In this document: positions 11,305 to 21,081 of the stretch, one piece after another
Numbering within the stretch: position 1 is the stretch's first letter
Layout: each line of letters starts with the position of its first letter
DNA from: Ophioderma brevispina
Lineage: Eukaryota > Echinodermata > Ophiuroidea > Amphilepidida > Ophiodermatidae
Length of the DNA: 64,000 bases
Direction: 5' to 3'
Assembly (NCBI GenBank): GCA_023653785.1
Contig: JAMKCH010019701.1
Span: forward strand, 1-64,000
Position numbers and translations under genes: made by a program
Notes under the pieces: generated by a model
Databases searched by the model: none
Seen by the model: the letters and a program-made list of their open reading frames with translations, nothing else
Told to the model about the DNA's origin: nothing

Positions 11305-11753
11305 ACTCTCTAAATGCAAAAGAGTGAATTTCACTCTTTTAGAGTGACTACAGGGCCCACTCTGAAAAGAGTGAAATTTCACACCTTTCAAAGAACACTT
11401 TTTGGCAGGGCAGGAAAAAATGCATATTTCCCAGGAAGATAGTCACATTTCTCATAGATTTCCCACCGTTTTTTTTTATGTATTTCTTAATCTGAAAAGA
11501 CAAGATTTCCCTCCAAATGGTCAAATTTCCCGGGAAGGAGCTTCATAGATTCCCCACTTTTTCCCACCATGCTTTTTGGGTCAAATTTTATCTTGATAAT
11601 TGACAAAATGATATCCTTTTATCATTTGTTTAATTATAAAGAGTAAATTTGAGCCAAAAAGTATTCTTTGAAAGGTGTGAAATTCACTCTTTTCAGAGTG
11701 GGCCCTGTAGTCACTCTAAAAGAGTGAAATTCACTCTTTTGCATTTAGAGAGT
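11305..11753. mobile_element. Foldback element with ~100-bp terminal inverted repeats
   Basis: The left arm 11305-11406 and right arm 11653-11753 are almost perfect inverses. They begin ACTCTCTAAATGCAAAAGAG and include the near-palindrome AAGAGTGAATTTCACTCTT and the segment CTACAGGGCCCACTCTG. The 246-bp centre is AT-rich with repeated TTTCCC motifs and no frame. The long arms and subterminal palindromes fit a foldback-type MITE. The target duplication is unclear (flanks GATT and AGTT). Confidence 0.85.
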
Positions 11754-12270
11754 AGTTAAATATATTTGAAATGTAACTTATTTTGGCAATTTTTCACTAA
11801 TTCACTAATTGAAATATTAAAATTGCAAAATCTTCAAGCCCATTTTTCTCGAAATGCGTATTCTTCAAATATGTCAGTATGTGATGCGGCCAAGGAATAT
11901 TTTTGTTTTATTCTCATGTGTGCGAAGTATTTTTCTCCAATGGTAATTTAAAAGGATTCACAAATTGTATCTCTGGACTCCATGTTTATTCTCGACCAAT
12001 TTCACCTTTCCATTACTAAGAAATACCCTGGAAAAAGAGCAACAGCATTGTCATTACCATGGAAACCAAGATATGGACGATATCTGAACTTTTTATGGTC
12101 ATTCACAAACAGCAGGCATACCATTGCAACACAGCTCATCTCTATATCGAAGGTTGATTGCAAGAAGGCCCCATCTGCAATAGCTGCCATTTGTCAATTG
12201 TGTACTTATTAAGTGTTATTCCTGCCAAATCTAACACCTGGCAGCTATTGCAGTTTGAGCCTTTTTGCCC
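11754..12270. other. Spacer with a short match to the 19-kb array
   Basis: A frame at 11982-12212 has no recognisable domain. Its end (12163-12190, AAGGCCCCATCTGCAATAGC) matches the unit of the tandem array at 18958-20120, and CCTGGCAGCTATTGCA (12238) resembles CCTGGCAGCCATTGCA at 20215. So the flanks of that array are dispersed too. Confidence 0.4.
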
Positions 12271-12900
12271 TTAAAGGAAATATGTCATGATTCTGAATAT
12301 TTGGAAAATTTGGTATGGATGGAAAGCTTAAGTAACGTAGATTACATATAAATCAAAATAAGTTGAAAATTGTCCACATTTGTTGAGTATTTTGCCCTTT
12401 TAATTTCCCGCCCAATAGCTTACTCGAAAACGATTCCGACAAATCCACATCGCAGGCAAATGGTGACGTCAAAGTGATGACCATCCATAATTTACGTCGT
12501 TGTGACCATCATATCGCAGTGTTGCCACTTCAATAATAATTAAACACAACGAAATGAAACAAAATATGTCATTCTGTAACTTTTTTTTCTAATTTTATTA
12601 TTACTTTCATTAATCCATCAACATAACAGTGTCAGCAATAACAATTCGAGTAAACACGATGTTTTGGTCATCACTTTGACGTCACGAGTTGGGCGCTTTT
12701 GATCAATGAAGCCGTGGCGAAAAATCCGCCCGTTTTCTTCGTATGTCAAAAAAAAAAAAAAGCAAAAATTAAAATGTCTCTATTTTGTTAATTTTACATC
12801 AAATTGTATTATTTTTTCGGGAATTTGTGATGTATGTACATATATTTTATGAATGTAAGTCGAACTGAGCTTGACAAAAATCTTGACATATTTCCTTTAA
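12271..12900. mobile_element. TTAA-7 MITE
   Basis: Bounded by TTAA at 12271-12274 and 12897-12900. Ends: TTAAAGGAAATATGTCATGA and, inverted, TTAAAGGAAATATGTCAAGA. At 630 bp it is the longest TTAA element here. It carries an internal 21-bp perfect inverted repeat (12463-12483 and 12665-12685), each arm containing TGACGTCA-type sequence. No frame. Confidence 0.85.
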
Positions 12901-12912
12901 CCCTTGATATAG

Positions 12913-12914
<2 letters not shown>

Positions 12915-12982
<68 letters not shown>
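12915..12982 (+). repeat. 68-bp uninterrupted A tract
   Basis: The longest homopolymer in the window, directly after the TTAA-7 element and before a hAT-like right end. It could be a retroposon tail or slippage product. The exact length is doubtful, as homopolymers are poorly sequenced. Confidence 0.9.
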
Positions 12983-12983
<1 letters not shown>

Positions 12984-13118
12984 CAAAAATCATGCTAAAT
13001 CAGCCGTTTTTTAGCCCTCTGACCGGGAAAAATTGGCCTTTTGATCCCCCTAGGAGGGAAAATTTCCCAAGACTGGGAAATTTGCCCCTTCAGAGCGGAT
13101 AGGCCCGATACGCCACTG
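12983..13118 (-). mobile_element. hAT-like MITE right end
   Basis: Ends in GATACGCCACTG, the inverse of CAGTGGCGTATC, a hAT-type terminus like that of the element at 24182. The interior has repeated GGGAAA-ATTTCCC motifs. The left end was not found; it may be replaced by the adjoining A tract. Confidence 0.5.
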
Positions 13119-13265
13119 CACCTCACAGTGTGTTAAATGATTAGCTTTTCTACTGATGGTTTTTGGTTTGTTTTGTTTTGCTTTACGCTTTTGATATAGA
13201 TGATAATATGACAATATTCCTGCTGAACACAACTGTGCATCAAAGATATATTACTGACTACCAGG

Positions 13266-13473
13266 GCTTTTGAGTTTGAGGTGGGAGGTTTGAGGAGGAG
13301 AGGATTTCCAAAAAAGACTTGGAAGAAGCAAGTGGAGGAGAGTAGGAGGGTTGGGTTGAGGATGGAGGATGCATTGAATCGGGTGAAGAGGAAGGAGGGA
13401 GTAAGGGCGGTTGTTGCGAGTGTGAGGTGAATACGGCCACCCCCGTAGATTTAAAACTACTTTTACTACTACC
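13266..13473 (+). pseudogene. Non-LTR retrotransposon 3' end, copy 1 (5'-truncated)
   Basis: A clean 54-codon frame runs from 13266 to the stop at 13428-13430. It reads E-V-G-G-L-R-R-R-G, P-K-K-T-W-K-K-Q-V-E, then D-A-L-N-R-V-K and G-V-R-A-V. This is the conserved C-terminal tail downstream of the reverse transcriptase in a widespread invertebrate non-LTR family (RGRPKKTW motif region; from memory). One expected Arg is Phe here (RRRGFPKKTW). The copy is truncated 5' at about 13262 and ends in a (TAC)n-like tail at 13460-13473. It matches 16741-16950. Not an active element. Confidence 0.75.
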
Positions 13474-13496
13474 AGACTGGTAATGAACTCGTTAGA

Positions 13497-13780
13497 ATAA
13501 TATACACACTTGAAGACAAGCAAACTAATTACACCTTATACTGACTAACCTCGCAGCAAATTTTCTCATTGACTGTTGTTCAGTTAATGTGGAAAAATGT
13601 TTCTATTCCCCTCCCCAAGGAGGGGGAGGAATTAATTGCCTAATTTGAATCTTTGCAACTTTAGTTTACAGTATAACTTTTAATTTTACTCATCATAATT
13701 ACAAAAATATACACATTTGAAAGGCAAGCAAATAAATTACAACTTAAACTGACTAACCTCGCATCAAATTTTCTGATTGA
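13497..13780 (+). repeat. Local direct repeat pair (~85 bp units), second unit occupied by a MITE
   Basis: 13497-13583 (AATATACACACTTGAAGACA onward) is repeated at 13706-13780 and continues at 14139-14150. The second unit is interrupted by the TTAA-1 element. The first unit reads through TTTTCTCATTGACTGTTGTT without interruption and serves as an empty site. Confidence 0.75.
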
Positions 13781-14138
13781 AGACACTATCAGTGATTTAC
13801 CCGAAAGAGTCAAAATATTTGAGATTTGCAGGAATAGCTCAAAAGTGAAGGATTAAGTCTACATTTACAATTTTCATAAGTTGTTTTTTCCTACTGAAAA
13901 TTGATAGAAAAGGAAGAAAACGGCAGTGTTCAAAGATGCAAATAAATATCCATTCAATATGTGTTGTACTTAAGTGTACGTACGGAGAGTAATGACTGAA
14001 CTATCCGATTTTGAGGGTGCTTTTGGTCTTATCACTTGCAGGGTATGTTAGCATACCTGTACTTGTTACAAACATGCAAAAATCTGATTTTTGATGATTT
14101 TTTTTTCTGATTTATCAAATCACTGATAGTACCTTTAA
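13777..14138 (-). mobile_element. TTAA-1 MITE, copy 2
   Basis: Flanked by TTGA (13777-13780) and TTAA (14135-14138), with ends AGACACTATCAGTGATTTAC and AAATCACTGATAGTACCTTTAA. The interior matches copy 1 throughout; the central palindrome is degraded to GTACGTACGGAG. The left flank TTGA differs from the expected TTAA, and the nearby empty copy also has TTGA. Confidence 0.9.
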
Positions 14139-14543
14139 CTGTTGTTCAGCAAACTAACAAGAAAAAAATGCATACAAAATTAATTATTCCATCAACATGT
14201 TATTTCTAAAACATAATGGACATGCCATATCAACCTATGACAATAGTACATACAGCTGGAATCATCAGTCCATCACATGAAACAATCATGTTTCATTTAA
14301 ATAGACTTTCATTCCCAAATTAGAAAGGGGACAGGTGGTATAATTTCACATTGTGGTATGTGATATATTGCGGATAAGCAATTACCATTTTCTAGTTGGA
14401 GTCATTCTACTTTGCCAATTTTCTACAGGCAAGCAGTAACTGCACATACCGTATTGTCCGTTGATAGTTTTGAGTAAGCTGCTTAAAGGTACAGATGTGT
14501 GATCAAAATGAAAATATCTAAACAAAATGTTTTTGACTTTTCA
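14139..14543. other. No recognisable feature
   Basis: AT-rich spacer. TTAAAGGTACAGATGTGTGAT at 14483 resembles a TTAA-family end but no matching right end was found. Confidence 0.4.
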
Positions 14544-15091
14544 TTAAACACCCAAACATAAGCAATACATTTAAATTTGCCGACATTTATTAACTTCTTG
14601 CTAACTCTCAATTGATTACAATTTACCATTACGTCTAGAATATTGGGAAATGTTTTTGGTTTTTAACCACTATTTGACAAGATTGATGGCATAGGTAATT
14701 AACAAGAAGATAATCAGACATTGCCAAAAATAGATTACATGTAAACTATCAACAAGAGTGATTTTAGAGTTAACCCAAAAATCAATAAGTGATAATGACG
14801 GCATTGACAATGACAGCATTTGGCAAGTTCCACAAATAAAATGTTTTACAGTAATAAAGCACTTTTTCAGTAATTGAAATGGTATCTGTTATCTGATCAA
14901 GGACTCTTAGAGACTAGCAACAAGGGGGGGGGGGTATTTGAATAATTTACATATTTTGTTGTGCAATTAAATTATCATTTGTCCATGTTAAATAACATTT
15001 CAGTAGGCTTTTCTCAGATGAACTGCCAGGTGCACACCCCCCACACCACTTTTGTTCTGCCGCCGCTGATATCAAGAGTTATATTTTGTTT
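14544..15091 (+). repeat. Direct duplication, copy 1 (empty)
   Basis: Begins TTAAACACCCAAACATAAGC and matches 15467-16282 in the same orientation through ACGTCTAGAATA, AACCACTATTTGACAAG, GATAATGACGGCATTGACAA and GAGACTAG, up to TTTTCTCAGATGAA and TTCTGCCG. It has a G run at 14923-14933 where copy 2 carries a MITE nearby. Similarity is high but not perfect, so the duplication is not very recent. No coding content. Confidence 0.85.
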
Positions 15092-15144
15092 GTTACTATC
15101 TAAACACCTAGACCGATTTAACTCAAAATTTTGAATCAATTGTT

Positions 15145-15466
15145 TTGGCGATGTTCCTCCAATTAAGAGAGAGAACACATGAAAATTTTGACGATGATCA
15201 GGTCACCCACCCTCAAATTCCGATGCTAGCAAATGAACAAAATCAAAATGCCATAACAATCCATCTTTGCTCATTTTTTATTACAGGTTATCAAATAATT
15301 ATTTGTGCGGCAATAAGATCACTAAAACAATTGCTGCCTATAATTGGAATGGTAGAGTTAGATTTCAAATGAAATTTCCAAATTGACCAATTGATATGAG
15401 AGACAGTCTGTTTTATGAAACTGAGAGGCATGGTCTAGCCAGCTTCAAGTGCTTAGAAGTATGAGA
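15145..15466. other. No recognisable feature
   Basis: Spacer between the two duplicated copies. A 75-codon frame here has no motif. Confidence 0.4.
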
Positions 15467-16282
15467 TTAAACACCCAAACATAAGCAATACATTTACATT
15501 TGCTGACATTTATTAGCTTTTTGCTAACTCTTAAATTATTACTATTTACCAATACGTCTAGAATAAATTGGCAAATGTTTTGGGTTTTTAACCACTATTT
15601 GACAAGTTCGATGGCATAGGTAATTAACAAGAAGATAATCAAACATTGCCAAAAAGAGATTACATGTAAACTATCAACGAGAGTGATTTTGAAGTTAACC
15701 TAAAAATCAATAAGTGATAATGACGGCATTGACAATGACAGCATTTGGTAACTTCCACGAATTTTTTTAATGGTAATAAAGCGCTTTTTCAGTAATTCAA
15801 ATGATTTCGGATCAAGCTGGGACTCTTAGAGACTAGTAACAAGCGGCAACAGAACACCAGGGGGAGGGTGGCATATGTGATGCGATCTAGGAAAACCCGC
15901 CACATGGTGGGAAATTCATATTTTGAGTTTTTACTATCACTGCAGAGTTTGAAATATTAAGTTTCCATAACTGTTTACTTCTTTCTTCTTTGATACACAC
16001 GTCCAAAGTTACGCCTTATACATTGATCTGACAAAAAATAAAGTACAATATAACAGATTTTAAGCTATTTTCCTTATTTTTTCGAAACTGTCCTGTGCAA
16101 CATGTGGCGTGTTTTCCCAGATCACATCACATATTTGCATTTTTTGATGTACCTCCTTTATGCATTATCATTTGTTCATGTTAAATAACATATTGGTAGC
16201 TTTTCTCAGATGAAGTGCCAAGTGCTCCCTTTCCACTTTCAAAATCATTCTGCCGTCCCTGACATCAACAGTTGTATTTTGC
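15467..16282 (+). repeat. Direct duplication, copy 2 (occupied by a MITE)
   Basis: Partner of 14544-15091, enlarged by the inverted-repeat element at 15873-16134. Confidence 0.85.
15873..16134. mobile_element. Inverted-repeat MITE, ATATGTGATGYGATCT ends
   Basis: Left end ATATGTGATGCGATCTAGGA, then AAACCCGCCACATG. The right end is the inverse, CATGTGGCGTGTTTTCCCAG followed by ATCACATCACATAT. The inverted repeats are about 35 bp with a few mismatches, and the element is 262 bp. It is absent from the corresponding place in the duplicate at 14544-15091, so its insertion postdates the duplication or it was lost there. Confidence 0.8.
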
Positions 16283-16391
16283 TTGATGCGATGTTAATGT
16301 TGTCTTTATAAAACAGATAAAACAACCTCAAGTGTTGCCATCACAAAGAAATAATCAAAACACACAGTAGTAACTGTTATTTCATCTTCAA
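16283..16391. other. Short spacer
   Basis: No feature seen. Confidence 0.4.
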
Positions 16392-16950
16392 GTGTATCCT
16401 TGCTCACTAACTATACGGAAACATGCTAATCCCCCTCCAATTACAAAGTATGATGTTGAGGCCGGAAGTAAGATGATGCTGGCTTTACATATTCATGTTA
16501 GACCAATGAAAAATGAGATGGGGATTCTGAGGAGAACAGAGAGAACAATGATAAGAGCAATGTGTGGTGTGAAGTTGATGGATAGGATGAGAACTGAGGA
16601 CTTGATGCAGATGTTGGGTTTGGAAGAAGCGATGGACCGTTTGGCGAAGGCGAATAGTGTACGTTGGTACGGGCACGTGCTGAGGAAGGATGACGGGCAC
16701 GTGCTGAGGAAGGATGACGGGCATGTTTAAGAAGGGCTTTTAAGTTTGAGGTGGGAGGTTTGAGGAGGAGAGGACGTCCAAAGAAGACTTCGAAGAAGCA
16801 AGTGGAGGAGGAGAGTAGGAGGGTTGGTTGAAGGTGAAGTGGAAGGAGGGAGTAAGGGCGGTTGCTGCGAGTGTGAGGTGAATCCAACCACCCCGTTCAC
16901 GGGGACAAAACCGGATTTAAAACTTTGGTTTTACTTCTACTACTACTACC
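16392..16950 (+). pseudogene. Non-LTR retrotransposon 3' end, copy 2 (broken)
   Basis: From about residue 40 the frame 16392-16730 reads G-I-L-R-R-T-E-R-T-M-I-R-A-M-C-G-V, then D-R-M-R-T-E-D-L, and V-R-W-Y-G-H-V-L-R-K-D-D. This is the conserved segment found just downstream of the reverse transcriptase in many invertebrate non-LTR ORF2 proteins (R-W-x-G-H-V-L-R motif, from memory). The first ~25 residues probably lie outside the element or are too decayed to place. A 24-bp in-frame duplication (16671-16694 and 16695-16718) repeats G-H-V-L-R-K-D-D, and the frame stops at 16728. A second frame then continues with the same tail as 13266-13430 (E-V-G-G-L-R-R-R-G-R-P-K-K-T) but has an internal deletion near 16828. 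It ends with a (TAC)n tail at 16935-16950. Dead copy; the clade is not determined. Confidence 0.8.
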
Positions 16951-17614
16951 AATAATACCACATTTCCTATGACACATGTTCTCAATTTCAACTGATGTTG
17001 AAGTTTTGATATGGGTGGGTTTGTATTAATGAACTAAAATTCCTTCTAAGTTATTTAGCTGGAAATTATATAAGCCTACATGTCGTGAAGTGATGATTTC
17101 TTGTAATTAAGATCGGAATCTTTGAAGCAAGAGAAGTACACTATGGAGAGGGCTTTGTATCTGCTGTTAGTTTTACTACAAGGGCCATGCAGGGGGGGTC
17201 GGACACGATCTGCTCGATTTGGGCATTGGGGATTTCCAAACGGTCATTTAGGGAATTCTTACGTGTATTTTCTACGGCAGCCTCGGTCCCAGTGACATTG
17301 CAAAATCAACTTTTAACCTTCGTTCAATACATCTTAGTAATATCATGATAATTTAAGAAAAAATTATTGAATTCAAAATCCGTCGGGGTTAGTGGATTAA
17401 CCCCGCTGCAAAATAGTGTAATTTCCAATAACGGTCATTTAGATTTAAATATTTGTGACCAGGCCTAGCCTTAAGTCAAGTCTGTGTGTGACTGTTCGAT
17501 ATGCATAAGAGCGCCCTCCTACCGTTAAGTCTTTGAATAAGATTAGCACTCGGGTAACGCCGGAAGTTGATGCCGTTCTGTTGCTGTTAGGTTGGCATGT
17601 CCTACCCCCCCTGA
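16951..17614. other. No recognisable feature
   Basis: AT-rich with one G run (17191-17197). Nothing supported. Confidence 0.4.
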
Positions 17615-17719
17615 GGGCCATGATCGGATGACAAATAGCCTCATCCCCAGAACCCCAGATTTTACCGGAAATGGTCAAAATTTTGGTATCTGAAGAAAGC
17701 TACTTTTCCTCATTTGCCC
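17615..17719 (-). mobile_element. TTAA-6 MITE, copy 5 (truncated at a TG microsatellite)
   Basis: Matches the reverse orientation of 21510-21863 from GGGCCATGATCGGATGAC through AATAGCCTCATCCCCAG, ATTTTACCGG and GGTATC to CATTTGCCCTG. Similarity stops abruptly at the TG repeat, at the point where other copies read CCCTGTGAAAT. Confidence 0.8.
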
Positions 17720-17762
17720 TGTGTGTGTGTGTGTGTGTGTGTGCGCACGCGTGCATGTGCAT
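17720..17762 (+). repeat. (TG)n microsatellite
   Basis: Perfect TG run to about 17743, followed by CGCACGCGTGCATGTGCATAT. Confidence 0.95.
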
Positions 17763-18957
17763 ATATTCCTCTGCATGTCGGCACCTAAAAGTTGTCATGG
17801 TCTACCAAGTTCTACTTTCATAAGTAGTACAGTGGACTAATGAACAGTTACAAGACGTACAGACGAACAAACAGACATAAATCTGTCATAATATAAGCCG
17901 TCCAATATTTTTGGAGCCAATCATGAAAATCAGCATGTTGTATTTTAAAATACCATAACCAACACCTGGCAACATTCTAAACCAATTATATGTGTATATG
18001 ATTTGTTTTATAATTGTCTATTGATAATTAGTAACATAATTACAACAGACAGTATGTCTTGTTCCGTTTTGCATTGTTGCACGCGAACATAATTACAAAT
18101 GATCATGCAAATCTGCTCACTTTAAGCTAATGTTATAGGTCTCTGGACGCCATCTGATATGCACCACGTGATATAGCCCAACTCATGCATGATGAGAATC
18201 TGTTCTCAGTTTCAGTCAAAGCACTACATGAAACTGCTCACACAGATCCCTGACTAGCAATATCCCCGGCAACATTTTGAACAACCGACACAAAAATATC
18301 CAACACCGGACTGTAAGATCATTATCTTTAGTCCAACATATCCCCTAGATGATATTGCCCATTTAGCCGACTCCTGGTCATTTCCACACATGAAAACCCT
18401 GTAAAAAATCCTGACAAACATTGGAGAATCAGAATGGCCTAGATGGCATACCCCAGGGGCCAGGCTCCCCATTGGCCTGAAATTTGAGGCTATCTGGGTC
18501 AGGCAACAAACATTGCCTACTAAGAATTGGCCTGATTGGGCAAATCTCCCACCAATCCCACCGCTCCCTGGACGAGAAAAACGACCTGGTTCGAGTTTCA
18601 CGCGGCTGACCAAGCAAGTGCGCTAAATGATAAGGATGATGTGGCTTACTAACCAAGTGAAACATATCTCTCACACTTAACCTATCATCTGTGTGGGAGA
18701 GAGAAAGAAGGCCACATGAATAATGTGGGACGATTGAGTTAACGAGGTGCTATCACAGCTTGTGCGTTATTTATGAGGCTACTCTAGATTACTAGCCCGA
18801 GTGACCATTAGTTAGCATACATTCGAGTCTTATTTTTCCACCGATTGTCACTTTCTGGTTGCTCTAGAATTGAATGCCAGTAATTCTGAAGTCAAATTGC
18901 CATAATCAATATTTTGAGGGTTTAAGACACTAAGGTCTCATCTGCAATATTTGCTCT
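17763..18957. other. No recognisable feature
   Basis: Overlapping antisense frames at 18254-18674 (up to 119 codons, GC slightly higher) have no domain I recognise. Otherwise AT-rich spacer. Confidence 0.4.
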
Positions 18958-20120
18958 TTGTTAATTTTTTTTAATCAAATGAATAAACATGCCACCAAAT
19001 TTTGGTCTGCAACTCTTGTGATCGTTCCTCAGTTGATGCAGTCATCCAAGGATTTTGGACAAGAAGGCCCCATCTGCAATGGCTGCTCTGTGTTACTGTT
19101 TTTTTTAATCAAATGTGTAACTTGCCAAATTGATGCAGTCACCCAAAGATTTATGGCAAGAAACCACCATCTGCACTAGCTGCTCTGCATTTTTCTTTTA
19201 TTTTTTAATCAAATGTGTAACTTTCCAAATGAAGCAGTTATCCAAGGGTTTAGGGCAAGAAGGCAACATCTCCAAAAGCTGCTCTGTGCTACCGTTTTGT
19301 TTCTTTTTTATTTTAAATCAAATGTGTAACTTGCCAAATGATGCAGTCAACCAAGGGTTTAGGGCAAAACAAGGCACCATCTGCAAATGCTCTGTGCTTC
19401 TGTCTTTTAATCAAATGCATAACTTGTCAAAATCTCTGGTCAGCAAGTGTGATGGTTCTTCAGTTGATGCAGTCATCCAAGGGTTAGGACAATAAGGCCC
19501 CCCATCTCTTTGTTACTTTTTTTTTCATTAAGTGCTCGACATGCCAAATCTATGGTCAGCAACTCATGTGATGGTTCCTCAAACCTTTTCTGGGTCAGCA
19601 CCTTGAGATGGTTCCTCAGTTGATGTAGTCACTAAGGTCCGTATGTACAGAAAGAGTTAGACCTGGTTTAAGTGAAATTTTGTCCCACCAGAAAAGACAT
19701 TTTCCTTTACACTAACACTAGGTATTTTGTATTTATTTTGAAATTTGCATTTAAATCTTTAAAATTTGCTAGGTACTTTACTAAGAAAGTGTGAATAACT
19801 ATCAATTTGAGAGGCAAAACTAATTCTGACTTAGACCGGGTCTAACTTTAAACCTGGTCTAACTCTTTGTGCATACGGACCTAAGGGTTTAAAAAGCAAG
19901 AACTAAGAAGACCCATCTGTAAAGCTGCCTTCTGTTATTTTTTCAATCAAGTGCTCAACAAGACAAATCTCTGGCCAGTAACTCTTGATTCTGAGATGGT
20001 TCTTTGGTTGATGCTGCAGCCGTGAGTTTAGAACAAGGCGCGGTTCCAATTGCAATAGTCTTTTTCCAAATCAAGCGCTCAACATGCCAATTGTGGTTGT
20101 TTCTTTGGTTGATGCAAACT
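18958..20120 (+). repeat. Degenerate ~105-bp tandem array, split by a MITE
   Basis: Units share TTTAATCAAATG, a T/ATAACTTGCCAAAT part, TTGATGCAGTCA with CCAAGGGTTTAGG, CAAGAAGGC, and CATCTGCAA with GCTGCTCTGTG. At least seven are recognisable before 19636, and two or three more diverged ones after 19882 (with AAGCGCTCAACATGCC). Frames of 73 and 121 codons are repeat translations. An isolated unit piece occurs at 12163. Confidence 0.8.
19636..19881. mobile_element. PIF/Harbinger-like MITE, TAA target duplication
   Basis: Ends GGTCCGTATGTACAGAAAGA and, inverted, GGTCCGTATGCACAAAGAGT, both continuing into TTAGACC(T/A)GG. Flanked by TAA (19633-19635 and 19882-19884). It interrupts an array unit whose uninterrupted relatives read TTGATGCAGTCATCCAAGGG, which defines both edges. 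A 3-bp TWA-type duplication and a GG start are typical of PIF/Harbinger elements. 246 bp, non-coding. Confidence 0.8.
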
Positions 20121-20804
20121 TAGGAACAGCCTCACAACCCACATAATTTTGAAATTGACATTTTACATCAACTTCCTCATTCTTTAATTACACATATCTA
20201 AAAATATGCAAAACCTGGCAGCCATTGCACAAGGGCCATAACCTTATATTTTTTCCCATTTACCCTTTCCAATTGATCTAAAAGGAGGACAGGATCATCA
20301 ATGAAAATTTGTGGAACACTTAATTACTACCAAAAACACCTGTCTGTTTTGATGTGAAAGAAGTTAATGGATGACCATCACCATGATCACTGTATATTGT
20401 AAGGCCACACAGAAAATATCTTTAGTTGGTCTTGTGGATCTGGCTTAAAAAAATATACCTGAACATTGTAACCAAAGCATTGTTATAACCCTAAGCCCCA
20501 AAACTATCTTTTACATTACAGTACCAAACACAAAATACTACTGCACTGAGAACAAAAAATGCATCCTCTTTTTCCTTCTTTCTGTGTGGTTTTCCTCTTC
20601 TTGTAGCTGAAACAAATAGTTATACTCATCTCAGGTCAGTTCTTAGTATTTTGTAGTACTTCGTACTGTTAGGGTTATTTCATTTTTTTATACTTAAAAC
20701 ACTTATTTTATCTTTGGTCATTCACTTTTTACTACAACCCACCCTTCGTAGCGATATTAGATTGAAAGTTACATCTTTGTACATACATGTACTACATGTA
20801 AAAA
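20121..20804. other. No recognisable feature
   Basis: Spacer, nothing supported. Confidence 0.4.
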
Positions 20805-21081
20805 CAGAGGGTGTTTTGAGTCAATCCCACAATGCACCAGTTTTTGGAAATTTCACTCCAATAAGGTCATGTGATCCCACAAAACTCATATTCTTAACAC
20901 ATAAAACTCTGACTTTTATACTCATTTTAGCCCACAAAGGAAATGTTTAGCATGATTATGAAATGTCTTGTGGTCCTCAAACTTTTGGAACTCTTTTTAT
21001 CCCTAAGTTCCGACGTGGTGAGTTACAGTAGGGTATAGGCACATTGCAATGCATTATGGGATTGATTCAAAACACCCTCTG
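20805..21081 (+). mobile_element. Inverted-repeat MITE, CAGAGGGTG family, copy 2
   Basis: Better-preserved partner of 1551-1810. Ends CAGAGGGTGTTTTGAGTCAA and, inverted, CAGAGGGTGTTTTGAATCAA, with TCCCACAATGCA versus TCCCATAATGCA beyond. The inverted repeats are about 32 bp. No certain target duplication. Confidence 0.85.

Noticed and set aside
13251..13523. Antisense serine/proline-rich frames over 13251-13523 and 16485-16887
   Set aside because: They are the complement of a conserved non-LTR retrotransposon tail read on the + strand.
18958..19495. Cysteine-containing repeated protein frames
   Set aside because: Product of the ~105-bp tandem array; frames break between units.
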